The notes under the pieces: generated by a model
Told to the model about the DNA's origin: nothing
What the model saw: the letters and a program-made list of their open reading frames with translations, nothing else
Databases searched by the model: none
Shown: in pieces, positions 43,078 to 51,364 of the stretch
Numbering within the stretch: position 1 is the stretch's first letter
Layout: each line of letters begins with the position of its first letter
Program-made: the position numbers and the translations under genes
DNA from: Burkholderia pyrrocinia
GTDB taxonomy: Bacteria; Pseudomonadota; Gammaproteobacteria; Burkholderiales; Burkholderiaceae
Length of the DNA stretch: 64,000 nucleotides
Direction: 5' to 3'
Assembly (NCBI RefSeq): GCF_001028665.1
Contig: NZ_CP011503.1
Coordinates: forward strand, 1,798,001-1,862,000

Positions 43078-43635
43078 TCAGCGCAACTGGCTCATCGCGG
43101 TGCGGTGAAACCGGATGTTCTCCAGGATCTGTTGGGTCGAGCCCTGCGGCATCTTGTTCGCGCAGAAGTAGTCCTGATAAAGCGACGAGTGGTACGCATT
43201 CAGTTCGCCGTTCTCGATGCGCCGCCAGTCGTTCTCGACCGTGCGGTCCCAGCCGTCGTGATCCGAATTCAGGCCGGCGTACTGGCGCCATTCGTAGGTG
43301 TCGCAGCGGATGCCTTCGTAGTTCACATTGCGCGCGCCGGCCGGGCTCGTGATGACGACGGCGTAGCGCACGACACCATCGGTGCCGACCGCGAGCGACT
43401 TCGCGTCGACGAAGAACTTGAGCGGCGTGTTCTGCGATACGTTGAACGGCAGCAGGTCGCCTGTCTGCGGCATAGGCGGCAGCGTGTCGACCGTGTTTTC
43501 CTTCCAGGTACCCTGGCGATCCAGCAGATACACGAACTCGCTGTCATCCTTGTTGGTCGGCGTCTTCGAATTCGCGCAACCGGCCAGCGTGGCCGCCGCG
43601 GCAATCGATGCGAGCGCGAGAGCAATCGCTTTCAA
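43078..43635 (-). CDS. CNP1-like family lipoprotein
   Basis: A 185-residue secreted protein. The TTG start, with GAGGAATGCATA upstream, gives a lipoprotein signal peptide KAIALALASIAAAATLAGC with a lipobox (TLAGC). The mature part contains FFVDAKSLAVGTDGVVRYAV and a WRQYAGLNSDHD-type segment, matching the CNP1-like (PF08750) family named after a Neisseria protein. The function is unknown. An in-frame ATG 17 codons upstream would place charged residues ahead of the signal and is rejected. Confidence 0.8.
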   Translation of the reverse strand: MKAIALALASIAAAATLAGCANSKTPTNKDDSEFVYLLDRQGTWKENTVDTLPPMPQTGDLLPFNVSQNTPLKFFVDAKSLAVGTDGVVRYAVVITSPAGARNVNYEGIRCDTYEWRQYAGLNSDHDGWDRTVENDWRRIENGELNAYHSSLYQDYFCANKMPQGSTQQILENIRFHRTAMSQLR

Positions 43636-43650
43636 TATGCATTCCTCGTA

Positions 43651-43680
43651 AAAAAAGGGCGCGACACCAAGGTCGCGCCC
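43651..43680 (-). terminator. Intrinsic terminator of rppH
   Basis: On the minus strand a perfect 9-bp stem GGGCGCGAC/GTCGCGCCC with a six-base loop is followed by six U residues. It lies 20 bases after the rppH stop and just before the ribosome-binding site of the CNP1-like gene. Confidence 0.9.
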
Positions 43681-43699
43681 GGTCATGCAGTCCGACTCG

Positions 43700-44347
43700 T
43701 CATTTGCCGACGATCACGTGGGGCGGCATCGCGTCGAGCGTGCTCGCTTCCACTTCGATCTCCGAACAGACTACCGATGTGTCGACAATCGTCAACGTCT
43801 GCTGGGCCTGTGCGCCAATGACGCGCGGATAGCGCGACAGACGCGGCCCGCGCGGCTTTTCGGCTCGCTGCGCCGGGCGGCGCAGGAAGCGCGACAGTTC
43901 CGTCAGCGCCAACTGATAGACATCCCGCTTGAACTCGATCACCGCATCGAGCGGCACCCAGTACTCGTTCCAGCGCCACGCATCGAACTCCGGGTGATCG
44001 GTCGCGCGCAAGCAAATGTCGCAATCGCGTCCAACCATCCGCAGCAGGAACCAGATCTGTTTCTGGCCGCGGTAATGACCGCGTACTTCGCGTTTGATGA
44101 ACTTGTCAGGCACCTCGTAACGCAACCAGTCGCGAGTGCGGCCGATTATCTTGACGTGTTCCGGATGCAGGCCCGTTTCCTCGTGCAGTTCCCGGTACAT
44201 CGCCTGCATGGGGGTCTCGCCGTACTTGATCCCACCTTGAGGAAACTGCCAGGAGTGCTCGCGGAGCCGCTTGCCCCAAAACACCTCGTTGCGCGCGTTC
44301 AAGAGGATGATGCCGACGTTCGGGCGAAAGCCTTCACGATCCAGCAT
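43700..44347 (-). CDS. rppH: RNA pyrophosphohydrolase
   Basis: RppH removes pyrophosphate from mRNA 5' ends, initiating RNase E-dependent decay. The 215-residue NUDIX protein begins [20 protein letters not shown] and has the box [20 protein letters not shown] near residue 38. [12 protein letters not shown] and [11 protein letters not shown] are also conserved. It is longer than E. coli RppH (176) because of a C-terminal extension after residue 160. A TATAAT on the minus strand (44381-44386) is a plausible -10 for this gene. It is divergent from proS. Confidence 0.93.
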   Translation of the reverse strand: MLDREGFRPNVGIILLNARNEVFWGKRLREHSWQFPQGGIKYGETPMQAMYRELHEETGLHPEHVKIIGRTRDWLRYEVPDKFIKREVRGHYRGQKQIWFLLRMVGRDCDICLRATDHPEFDAWRWNEYWVPLDAVIEFKRDVYQLALTELSRFLRRPAQRAEKPRGPRLSRYPRVIGAQAQQTLTIVDTSVVCSEIEVEASTLDAMPPHVIVGK

Positions 44348-44526
44348 ACAACCACCTTCGAATCCTTTAAAATTGCTTTGATTATAAACAGATAACGGGC
44401 GCTGCGCACCGTGACGGAGCGAATCCGCGCGGGGCGCGCCGGCTGAATTGTCCCTGATTAGTCTGCTACGTCATCTGCGCCATCGTCGTTCGTCGCGCGC
44501 AGCTTTTTCACCTTGAAACTTTTTCG

Positions 44527-44553
44527 GGCGCCCCGCCTGGGGGCGCCGTTTTT
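44527..44553 (+). terminator. Terminator-like hairpin in the proS leader (possible attenuator)
   Basis: A perfect 8-bp GC stem GGCGCCCC/GGGGCGCC with a five-base loop is followed by GTTTTT and ends 12 bases before the proS ATG. No gene ends upstream on this strand (rppH is divergent), so the hairpin would act inside the proS leader. It could lower proS expression by premature termination, or only shape the 5' end of the mRNA. Confidence 0.6.
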
Positions 44554-44565
44554 GGAACCGTCCGC

Positions 44566-46302
44566 ATGAAAGCTTCCCGTTTCTTTATCGGCACCCTGAA
44601 AGAAGCACCCGCCGACGCAGAGATCGTCAGCCACAAGCTGATGGTACGCGCCGGCATGATCCGTCGCGTCGCCGGCGGCATCTATAACTACCTGCCGGTC
44701 GGCCTGCGTTCGATTCGCAAGGTCGAGGCGATCGTGCGCGAGGAAATGAACCGGGCGGGCGCCATCGAGCTGCTGATGCCGGCCGTGCAGCCGGCCGAGC
44801 TGTGGCAGGAATCGGGCCGCTGGGAACAGTACGGCCCCGAGCTGCTGCGCTTCAAGGACCGCAAGGACAACGACTTCGTGATCGGGCCGACGCACGAGGA
44901 AGTCATCACCGACATCGCACGCAACCAGATCAAGAGCTACCGGCAGATGCCGGTGAACTTCTACCAGATCCAGACGAAGTTCCGCGACGAGATCCGGCCG
45001 CGCTTCGGCGTGATGCGCGGCCGCGAATTCATCATGAAGGACGCGTATTCGTTCGACAAGGATGCAGCGGGCCTGAACGAGTCGTATCGCAAGATGTACG
45101 ACGCGTACGTGCGCATCTTCACGCGCCTCGGCCTCGAATTCCGTGCGGTCGCGGCCGACAGCGGCTCGATCGGCGGCAACTTCTCGCACGAGTTCCACGT
45201 GATCGCCGACACCGGCGAGGACGCGATCGCCTACTGCCCGACGTCCGAGTTCGCGGCGAACATCGAGGCGGCCGAAGCGCTGCCGCTGATTGCCGAGCGC
45301 GCTGCGCCGGCCGAAGCGATGGAAAAGGTCGCGACGCCCGGCAAGGCGAAGTGCGAAGCCGTTGCCGAACTGCTGGCCATCCCGCTCGAGCGCACGATCA
45401 AGTCGATCGTGCTCGCGACCGACAACGAAGGCGCCGAGCCGACCATCTGGCTCGTGATGCTGCGCGGCGACCACGACCTGAACGAGATCAAGGTGTCGAA
45501 GCTGCCGGGCCTGAAGAACCACCGCTTCGCGACCGAGCAGGAAATCGTCGAGTGGTTCGGCACGCCGCCGGGCTACCTCGGCCCGGTCGGCACGAAGAAG
45601 CCCGTCAAGGTGATCGCGGACCGCACGGTCGCGAACATGAGCGACTTCGTCGTCGGCGCGAACGAGGTCGACTATCACATCGCGGGCGTGAACTGGGGCC
45701 GCGACCTGCCGGAGCCGGACGTCGCCGACGTGCGCGACGTGCAGAAGGGCGACCCGTCGCCGGACGGCAAGGGCGTGATCGACATCTGCCGCGGCATCGA
45801 GGTCGGCCACGTGTTCCAGCTCGGCACCAAGTACTCGGAAGCGATGGGCGCGACGTTCCTCGACGAGTCGGGCAAGCCGCAGCCGATGCTGATGGGCTGC
45901 TACGGCGTCGGCGTCACGCGCATTCTCGGCGCGGCGATCGAACAGAACTTCGACGATCGCGGCATCATCTGGCCCGAGTCGATCGCGCCGTTCGAGGTCG
46001 TGCTGTGCCCGATGGGCTATGACCGCAGCGAAATGGTCCGCGAGACCGCCGACAAGCTGTACGCGGAACTCGCCGCGGCCGGCATCGACGTGATCCTCGA
46101 CGATCGCGGCGAGCGCCCGGGCGTGATGTTCGCCGACTGGGAACTGATCGGCGTGCCGCATCGCCTCGTGATCGGCGAGCGCGGCCTGAAGGAAGGCAAG
46201 ATCGAGTACCAGGGCCGCCGCGACGCCGAAGCGACGCTGCTGCCGGCCGACGCGGCTGCGGCGACGGTCGCGGAGAAGATCCGCGCCGCGCTCGCGCACT
46301 AA
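44566..46302 (+). CDS. proS: Prolyl-tRNA synthetase (bacterial type)
   Basis: ProS charges tRNA-Pro. The 578-residue class II enzyme has motif 1 around [20 protein letters not shown], motif 2 in [19 protein letters not shown] near residue 138, an inserted editing domain (about 225-400) that hydrolyses mischarged Ala-tRNA-Pro, motif 3 with [15 protein letters not shown] near 446, and an anticodon-binding domain. Length matches E. coli ProS (572). The window also encodes tRNA-Pro(CGG), one of its substrates. Confidence 0.96.
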   Translation: MKASRFFIGTLKEAPADAEIVSHKLMVRAGMIRRVAGGIYNYLPVGLRSIRKVEAIVREEMNRAGAIELLMPAVQPAELWQESGRWEQYGPELLRFKDRKDNDFVIGPTHEEVITDIARNQIKSYRQMPVNFYQIQTKFRDEIRPRFGVMRGREFIMKDAYSFDKDAAGLNESYRKMYDAYVRIFTRLGLEFRAVAADSGSIGGNFSHEFHVIADTGEDAIAYCPTSEFAANIEAAEALPLIAERAAPAEAMEKVATPGKAKCEAVAELLAIPLERTIKSIVLATDNEGAEPTIWLVMLRGDHDLNEIKVSKLPGLKNHRFATEQEIVEWFGTPPGYLGPVGTKKPVKVIADRTVANMSDFVVGANEVDYHIAGVNWGRDLPEPDVADVRDVQKGDPSPDGKGVIDICRGIEVGHVFQLGTKYSEAMGATFLDESGKPQPMLMGCYGVGVTRILGAAIEQNFDDRGIIWPESIAPFEVVLCPMGYDRSEMVRETADKLYAELAAAGIDVILDDRGERPGVMFADWELIGVPHRLVIGERGLKEGKIEYQGRRDAEATLLPADAAAATVAEKIRAALAH

Positions 46303-46323
46303 GCACGGCGACCGGGGGACACG

Positions 46324-46926
46324 ATGGAATACACGTTCCTGTCGGCCACCGTGCTCCTGGTGCTGATCACCGATCCGCTCGGCAACATCCCGCTGTTCAT
46401 TACGGCGATGCGGGATGTGCCGCGCGAACGGCGCGTGAAGCTGATCCTGCGTGAAGTGGGGATCGCGTTCGTGATCCTGCTGTTCTTCATGGTGGTCGGC
46501 GACCGCTTCCTGCGGATGATGAACCTCACCGACCTGTCGTTGCGGCTCGGCGGCGGGATCGTGCTGTTCCTGATCGCGCTGCGGATGATCTTCCCGCATC
46601 CGGACGGCGCGCTCGGCAGCGATCCGCGTGCGGGCGGCGAACCGTTCATCGTGCCGCTCGCGATTCCGGCACTTGCCGGGCCGTCGGCGCTCGCGACGGT
46701 GATGCTGCTGACGTCGCAGGCGCCGGGCAAGATGCTCGAGTGGGTCGGCGCGCTGACGGTCACGATGATCGTCTGCGCGATCACGCTGGTGCTGGCCGAA
46801 CGGATTCAGCAGTGGCTCGGCGAGCGGACGGTCGCGGCGTTCGAGCGGCTGATGGGCCTTGTGCTCGTCGCGATTTCGGTCGAGATGCTGCTGGCCGGCA
46901 TCCGCGCGTTCGTGCACCAGCTGTAG
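46324..46926 (+). CDS. MarC-family integral membrane protein
   Basis: A 200-residue protein with six predicted membrane helices. It contains the MarC/UPF0056 signatures LITDPLGNIPLFI near residue 13 and FIVPLAIPALAGPSALATVM near 111. The family was once linked to multiple antibiotic resistance, but that link has not held; its function is unknown. It starts 21 bp after proS and is probably co-transcribed. Confidence 0.9.
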   Translation: MEYTFLSATVLLVLITDPLGNIPLFITAMRDVPRERRVKLILREVGIAFVILLFFMVVGDRFLRMMNLTDLSLRLGGGIVLFLIALRMIFPHPDGALGSDPRAGGEPFIVPLAIPALAGPSALATVMLLTSQAPGKMLEWVGALTVTMIVCAITLVLAERIQQWLGERTVAAFERLMGLVLVAISVEMLLAGIRAFVHQL

Positions 46927-46941
46927 GGCGGCGCGCGCACG

Positions 46942-46983
46942 AAAAAAAGCGGCGCTCCGGGAAACCGGAGCGCCGCTTTCTAT
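46942..46983. terminator. Bidirectional terminator between marC-type gene and hpt
   Basis: A perfect 15-bp stem AAAGCGGCGCTCCGG/CCGGAGCGCCGCTTT with a GAAA tetraloop lies between the two converging genes. It is flanked by an A run on the left; the right side is moderately T-rich. Confidence 0.92.
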
Positions 46984-47006
46984 TTATACGGCGGGCAGGG
47001 CGGCGA

Positions 47007-47558
47007 TCAGACGTTCGTGGTCAGCGCGCGGATCGTCGGCAGGTTGCGCCAGTAGCCCTTCGCATCCATCCCGCAGCCGAACACGTAGCGGTCCGGCACC
47101 GAGAAGCCGCAGAAGTCGGGGTGCAGCGGTTTGGCCTTCGCGAGCGTCTTCTCGCACAGCACGGCCGACATGAAACGCTGCGCGCCCATGTCGAGGATGC
47201 GGTCGCGGATCGCGGCCATCGTCTCGCCTTCGTCGAGGATGTCGTCGAGCACGAGCACGATGCGGTCCTTCACCGATTCGCGGGGTGCCACGCGCCAGTG
47301 CATCTCGGGGCTGCCCTGCGTCGTGTTGCGGTAGCGGGTCAGGTGGATGTAGTCGAATTCGAGCGGGAAATCGAGATGCGGCAGCAGCATCCCGGTAAAC
47401 ACCGCGGCGCCGCCCATCACCGAGAGAACGAGCGGGAACGCATCGCCGATCTCGGCGCGGATCGCGTCGGCCATCCGGGCGATCGACGCATTGACGGCGT
47501 CGGCCGAGACGATCTCTTCGGAGTGGTCGAAAATGTGGAGGGCTTCTTCGCGGTTCAT
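47007..47558 (-). CDS. hpt: Hypoxanthine phosphoribosyltransferase
   Basis: This purine-salvage enzyme converts hypoxanthine (and perhaps guanine) with PRPP to the nucleotide. The 183-residue type I phosphoribosyltransferase has the PRPP-binding motif VLVLDDILDEGETMAAI near residue 99, an N-terminal MGGAAVFTGMLLPHL segment near 48 and GYWRNLPTI at the C-terminus. The ATG at MNREEALHIFD is preferred to one nine codons earlier. E. coli Hpt is about 178 residues. Confidence 0.9.
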   Translation of the reverse strand: MNREEALHIFDHSEEIVSADAVNASIARMADAIRAEIGDAFPLVLSVMGGAAVFTGMLLPHLDFPLEFDYIHLTRYRNTTQGSPEMHWRVAPRESVKDRIVLVLDDILDEGETMAAIRDRILDMGAQRFMSAVLCEKTLAKAKPLHPDFCGFSVPDRYVFGCGMDAKGYWRNLPTIRALTTNV

Positions 47559-47652
47559 GTGTTCTGGCGGGCAGTCGGTATACAAATAAGAATGAAGCAG
47601 AACGGACGGCGCGCGCTACAGCAAAAACCCGCGCGCCGGCCGACGGGCGGAA

Positions 47653-49020
47653 TCAGCGCATGCCGGGCATCATGCCCTTCAGGCCGCGCATCATCTTCTG
47701 CATGTTGCCGCCCTTCAGCTTCTTCATCATCGTACGCATCTGGTCGTACTGGTTCAGCATCCGGTTGACTTCCTGCACCGGCACGCCCGCGCCGGCCGCA
47801 ATGCGGCGCTTGCGCGTCGCCTTGATGATTTCGGGTTTCGCGCGCTCGGCGGGCGTCATCGAGCTGATGATCCCTTCCATCCGGCGGATCTGCTTCTCGG
47901 CCTGGCCCATGTCGGCGCCGGCCGCCGCCTGCTGGAATTGCGCGGGCAGCTTGTCCATCAGCGACGACAGGCCGCCCATGTTCTTCATCTGCGAGATCTG
48001 CGCGCGGAAGTCGTTCAGGTCGAAGTCGCCGCCTTTCTTGACCTTGTCGGCGAGCTTCTGCGCGGCCTGCACGTCGACGCCTCGCTGCGCTTCCTCGACG
48101 AGCGCGAGGATGTCGCCCATGCCGAGGATCCGGTTCGCCATCCGGTCGGGGTGGAACACCTCGAGGCCGTCGAGCTTCTCGGCGACGCCGACGAACTTGA
48201 TCGGCTTGCCCGTGATGTGGCGCACCGACAGCGCGGCGCCGCCGCGCGAATCGCCGTCGAGCTTGGTCAGCACGACGCCGGTGAGCGGCAGCGTGTCGTT
48301 GAACGCCTTCGCGGTGTTGACCGCATCCTGGCCGAGCATCGCGTCGACGACGAACAGCGTTTCGGCCGGCTTCAGCGTGCCGTGCAGCGCGGCGATTTCC
48401 TGCATCATCGCCTCGTCGATGCCGAGGCGGCCGGCCGTGTCGACGATCAGCACGTCATGGTAGTGGCGCTTCGCCCAGTCGACGGCCGCGATCGCGATGT
48501 CGACGGGCTTCTGGTCCGGCGTCGACGGGAAGAAGTCGGCGCCGACCTGTTCGCTCACCGTTTTCAACTGCATGATCGCGGCCGGGCGATACACGTCGCA
48601 CGACACGGTCAGCACCTTCTTCTTGTACTTCTCGCGCAGCAGCTTCGCGAGCTTGCCGACGGTCGTGGTCTTGCCCGCACCCTGCAGGCCGGCCATCAGG
48701 ATCACGGCGGGCGGCGTGACCGCGAGGTTCAGCTCGGCGGCCTTGCCTTCGTAGTCGCCGCCGATCACGGCGGTCAGTTCCTTCTGGACCACGCCGACGA
48801 GCGCCTGACCCGGCGACAGGCTGCTGATCACTTCTTCGCCGAGCGCCTTTTCCTTGACCTTGGCGATAAATTCGCGGACGACCGGCAGCGAGACGTCGGC
48901 CTCCAGCAGCGCGAGACGCACCTCGCGGAGCATCTCCTGCGTGTTCGCCTCGGTGAGGCGGGCCTCGCCGCGCAGCGTCTTGACGACGCGCGCCATCCGT
49001 TGAGTGAGATTGTCGAGCAT
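47653..49020 (-). CDS. ffh: Signal recognition particle protein
   Basis: Ffh binds 4.5S RNA and signal sequences of nascent membrane proteins and delivers them to FtsY. The 455-residue protein has an N domain, a G domain (GLQGAGKTTTVGKLAK near residue 104, VDTAGRLGIDEAMM near 187, TKLDGDSRGGAAL near 245) and a methionine-rich M domain (from about 325, ending MQKMMRGLKGMMPGMR). The RNA-binding segment SRRKRIAAGAG-type is present as RKRRIAAGAGVPVQEVNR. It is divergent from the CcsA-like gene, as in E. coli (ffh-ypjD). Confidence 0.97.
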   Translation of the reverse strand: MLDNLTQRMARVVKTLRGEARLTEANTQEMLREVRLALLEADVSLPVVREFIAKVKEKALGEEVISSLSPGQALVGVVQKELTAVIGGDYEGKAAELNLAVTPPAVILMAGLQGAGKTTTVGKLAKLLREKYKKKVLTVSCDVYRPAAIMQLKTVSEQVGADFFPSTPDQKPVDIAIAAVDWAKRHYHDVLIVDTAGRLGIDEAMMQEIAALHGTLKPAETLFVVDAMLGQDAVNTAKAFNDTLPLTGVVLTKLDGDSRGGAALSVRHITGKPIKFVGVAEKLDGLEVFHPDRMANRILGMGDILALVEEAQRGVDVQAAQKLADKVKKGGDFDLNDFRAQISQMKNMGGLSSLMDKLPAQFQQAAAGADMGQAEKQIRRMEGIISSMTPAERAKPEIIKATRKRRIAAGAGVPVQEVNRMLNQYDQMRTMMKKLKGGNMQKMMRGLKGMMPGMR

Positions 49021-49109
49021 GGGGAGCGATGGACAGTGGGGCCCGAAGGCGCGGCGGAACCGAATAAAGGGAGCCGTCGCGGGAAGGGGGCCTAGTGTAA
49101 ACTTCGAAC

Positions 49110-50003
49110 ATGGATATTGTACTGTATGCCCTCACCGCATTCCTGTACGGCGGCCTCGCCGTCGCAGGCTGGCGCACGCACCGCCAGGGCGCGACGCCGC
49201 TCGTCGCGAGCGTGCCGGCCGTGCCGGTTCCCGCGTCCGCCGCGTCCGGGATGAGCGGGGCCGGTCGCGCGCTGCTGTTCGCCGCGCTCGTCGCGCATGG
49301 CGTGCTGCTCCACACGACGATTTTTCCGAACGACGCGATGGTGTTCGGCTTCGCGTTCGCGCTGTCCGCGATGTTCTGGCTCGGCGCCGGCATCTACTGG
49401 ATCGAGAGCTTTTTCTTCCCGCTCGACAGCCTGCGCCTGCTGGTGCTGCCGCTTGCGTGCGGCGCGTCGCTGCTGCCGCTCGTGTTCGGCGGCGTGCGGG
49501 TGCTTCCTTATGCCGCAGCACCGCTGTTCAAGCTGCACTTCCTGATCGCGAACATCGCGTACGGCCTGTTCGCGATCGCCGCGCTGCACGCGATCCTGAT
49601 GCTGATGGTCGAGCGGCGCCTGCAATCGCTGCGCAACGGCGGGCGCGACGGCTCGACGGGCTGGATCGCGAGCTGGCTCGAAACGCTGCCGCCGCTGCTC
49701 ACGCTCGAGAAGCTGCTGTTCCGCCTGATCGGCGCCGGCTTCGTGCTGCTCACGCTGACGCTCGCGTCGGGCATCCTGTTCAGCGAGCAGGTCGACGCGC
49801 GCGCGCTGCGGCTCGATCACAAGACCGTGTTCGCGATCCTGTCGTGGCTGATGTTCGGCGGCCTGCTGGTCGCCCGCAAGACGTCGGGCTGGCGCGGGCG
49901 CGGCGCCGCGCGCTGGGTGCTCGTGTCGTTCGCCGCGCTGCTGCTCGCGTATGTCGGCAGCCGGTTCGTTTTCGAGGTGCTGCTGCACCGTTCCGTGGTT
50001 TGA
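49110..50003 (+). CDS. CcsA/YpjD-like inner-membrane protein (cytochrome c assembly domain)
   Basis: A 297-residue polytopic protein with about eight membrane segments. It belongs to the cytochrome-c assembly (CcsA/CcmC, PF01578) family, close to E. coli YpjD, whose gene also lies divergent from ffh. Histidines such as HGVLLHTTIF near residue 65 and the C-terminal DHKTVFAILSWLMFGG are typical of the family. A direct role in cytochrome c maturation is not established for YpjD-type proteins. It lies 14 bp before the next gene. Confidence 0.82.
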   Translation: MDIVLYALTAFLYGGLAVAGWRTHRQGATPLVASVPAVPVPASAASGMSGAGRALLFAALVAHGVLLHTTIFPNDAMVFGFAFALSAMFWLGAGIYWIESFFFPLDSLRLLVLPLACGASLLPLVFGGVRVLPYAAAPLFKLHFLIANIAYGLFAIAALHAILMLMVERRLQSLRNGGRDGSTGWIASWLETLPPLLTLEKLLFRLIGAGFVLLTLTLASGILFSEQVDARALRLDHKTVFAILSWLMFGGLLVARKTSGWRGRGAARWVLVSFAALLLAYVGSRFVFEVLLHRSVV

Positions 50004-50016
50004 CCGCAGGTTTCCG

Positions 50017-50325
50017 ATGCGACAGATTCTTCTCCTGATTCTTCTCTTCTTCGCCGGCTCGTGGCTCGCGCGCAAGGTGCGCCAGGCCCAGGAGCACGCG
50101 CAGGCGCGCAGCGGCCGCGGCGCGGGTGACGACGGCGCGCCGGGTGCCGGCGCTGCGCGCCCGAATGGCAACGCGCGGTCGCTGCCCGAACCGATGGTGC
50201 GCTGCGCCGAATGCGGCGTGCATGCACCGAAGGGCGACGCCGTCGCCGCGGGCGGCGAATACTTCTGCAGCGCCGAGCACGCACAGCGCCACGCCGCGCG
50301 CGCGAGCGGTCACGACGCACGATGA
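50017..50325 (+). CDS. Small membrane-anchored zinc-ribbon protein (PP0621-like)
   Basis: A 102-residue protein: an N-terminal membrane helix (MRQILLLILLFFAGSWLARKV), a flexible alanine/glycine-rich middle, and a C-terminal zinc-ribbon-like motif MVRCAECGVHAPKGDAV...YFCSAEHAQRH with three cysteines and histidines. This layout resembles the PP0621 family of unknown function. It sits between the CcsA-like gene and ampD, overlapping ampD by ATGA, so the three are probably one transcription unit. Confidence 0.78.
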   Translation: MRQILLLILLFFAGSWLARKVRQAQEHAQARSGRGAGDDGAPGAGAARPNGNARSLPEPMVRCAECGVHAPKGDAVAAGGEYFCSAEHAQRHAARASGHDAR

Positions 50326-50912
50326 GCGACGCGCCGCCGTTGTCGGTCGACGCGAACGGCTGGGTGCGCGAAGCGCGCCATGCACCGTCGCCGAACTTCG
50401 AGGCGCGGCCCGCGGGTGCGGTGCCGACGCTCGTGGTCGTCCACAATATCAGCCTGCCGCCCGGCGAATTCGGCGGCGACGCGATCGAGGCGCTGTTCCT
50501 GAATCGCCTCGATTGCGATGCACACCCCTATTACCAGAGCCACCTGCGCGGCGTGCGCGTGTCCGCGCACTTCCTGATCCGCCGCAGCGGCGAACTCGTG
50601 CAGTTCGTGTCGTGCGACGAGCGCGCGTGGCATGCGGGCTCGTCCGAATTCTTCGGCCGGCCGCGCTGCAACGACTTCTCGATCGGCATCGAGCTCGAAG
50701 GCGCGGACGACGTGCCGTTTGACGACGCGCAGTACGCGATGCTCGCCGCGCTCTCCCGTGCGCTCGCCGCACGTTATCCGGTCGACGCATTCGCGGGGCA
50801 CTCGGACGTCGCGCCGGGCCGCAAGACCGACCCGGGCCCGCACTTCGATTGGCAACGCTTCGCGAGCGATGCCGGTTTTTCCGCCGGATACTTTCCTTTC
50901 CGTCAGCACTGA
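50322..50912 (+). CDS. ampD: 1,6-anhydro-N-acetylmuramyl-L-alanine amidase AmpD
   Basis: AmpD is a cytoplasmic zinc amidase that cleaves the peptide from anhydro-muropeptides during peptidoglycan recycling; its loss derepresses AmpC-type beta-lactamases in many Gram-negatives. The 196-residue amidase_2 protein has VVVHNISLPPGEFGG near residue 38 (first zinc histidine), VSAHFLIRRSGELVQFV near 82, GIELEGADDVPFDD near 123 and HSDVAPGRKTDPGPHFDW near 162 (remaining His/Asp ligands). It matches the cytoplasmic AmpD form; no signal peptide is present. Confidence 0.94.
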   Translation: MSDAPPLSVDANGWVREARHAPSPNFEARPAGAVPTLVVVHNISLPPGEFGGDAIEALFLNRLDCDAHPYYQSHLRGVRVSAHFLIRRSGELVQFVSCDERAWHAGSSEFFGRPRCNDFSIGIELEGADDVPFDDAQYAMLAALSRALAARYPVDAFAGHSDVAPGRKTDPGPHFDWQRFASDAGFSAGYFPFRQH

Positions 50913-51010
50913 TCGCGGGGTTTTTTGATCGGAGAAAGTTTTTTCTCCGACCAATGCCTTGTCGTGTCGGCGCGTGAGCGATGTCAAGACCTTCACCGCA
51001 AATTATCCGT
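50913..51010. other. Intergenic region between ampD and the nrdA promoter
   Basis: About 100 bases without coding signal. AAAGTTTTTTCTCC near 50937 is AT-rich, with a weak GGAGAAA/TTTCTCC inverted repeat (50932-50949) that might end ampD transcription. Nothing else recognised. Confidence 0.4.
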
Positions 51011-51039
51011 TTGGACGTCGTCCGAATGTCCACTATACT
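51011..51039 (+). promoter_or_regulatory. Promoter of nrdA
   Basis: TTGGAC (51011-51016) and TATACT (51034-51039) are separated by 17 bp. The start site would be near 51046. The -10 element lies inside the first NrdR box. The resulting leader before the nrdA ATG is about 320 nt. Confidence 0.75.
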
Positions 51040-51076
51040 TGGTGCCAGTTGAGCAGTTCTGCACTAGATATAGTGT
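51030..51076 (+). promoter_or_regulatory. Tandem NrdR boxes upstream of nrdA
   Basis: GCACTAGATATAGTGT at 51061-51076 matches the NrdR consensus ACACTATATATAGTGT at 14 of 16 positions. CCACTATACTTGGTGC at 51030-51045 matches at 11 of 16. The boxes are 15 bp apart (31 bp start to start, about three helical turns), the arrangement known for NrdR repressor sites upstream of ribonucleotide reductase genes. The first covers the -10 element and the second lies just after the predicted start site. Confidence 0.85.
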
Positions 51077-51364
51077 GTGTCGCAGGGGAAAACCCGAGCG
51101 GCACCGGCCGGCGGGCAACGCCGGCGGACAGGGTTCTCAGGGCGGCGCGTCAGGCCGGGCGGTCCGGGCGTCGCGATCAGCGCAGCGAACTTCGACGGGG
51201 CAGGGTACACATGACGAAGCACACGACCGGCTCGGTTGTCGCGCATCGACCGAACCGGCTTCCCCGGCGTATCGCTCGCCTCTTACCGCTCGCGCACCGC
51301 ATTGCGCAGCGTTCGTTTTAATCCGCGGTTCTCTCCGCACCATCCAACACCAGGAGCTTTGCAC
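51077..51364 (+). promoter_or_regulatory. Long GC-rich leader of nrdA
   Basis: About 290 bases between the second NrdR box and the nrdA ATG. It can form GC-rich stems, such as GCCGGC/GCCGGC around 51110-51130 within an outer AACCC/GGGTT pair. No known riboswitch consensus is recognised and no convincing small gene is seen. ACCAGGAGCTTTGCAC supplies the nrdA ribosome-binding site. Confidence 0.45.

Noticed and set aside
47586..47652. Possible ffh terminator (CCGC/GCGG pairing before TTTTT on the minus strand)
   Set aside because: The pairing is short and interrupted by a bulge; the evidence was too weak to list as a feature.
51077..51200. Possible cobalamin or other known riboswitch in the nrdA leader
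   Set aside because: No B12-box or other known consensus could be found, and class Ia reductases do not use cobalamin.
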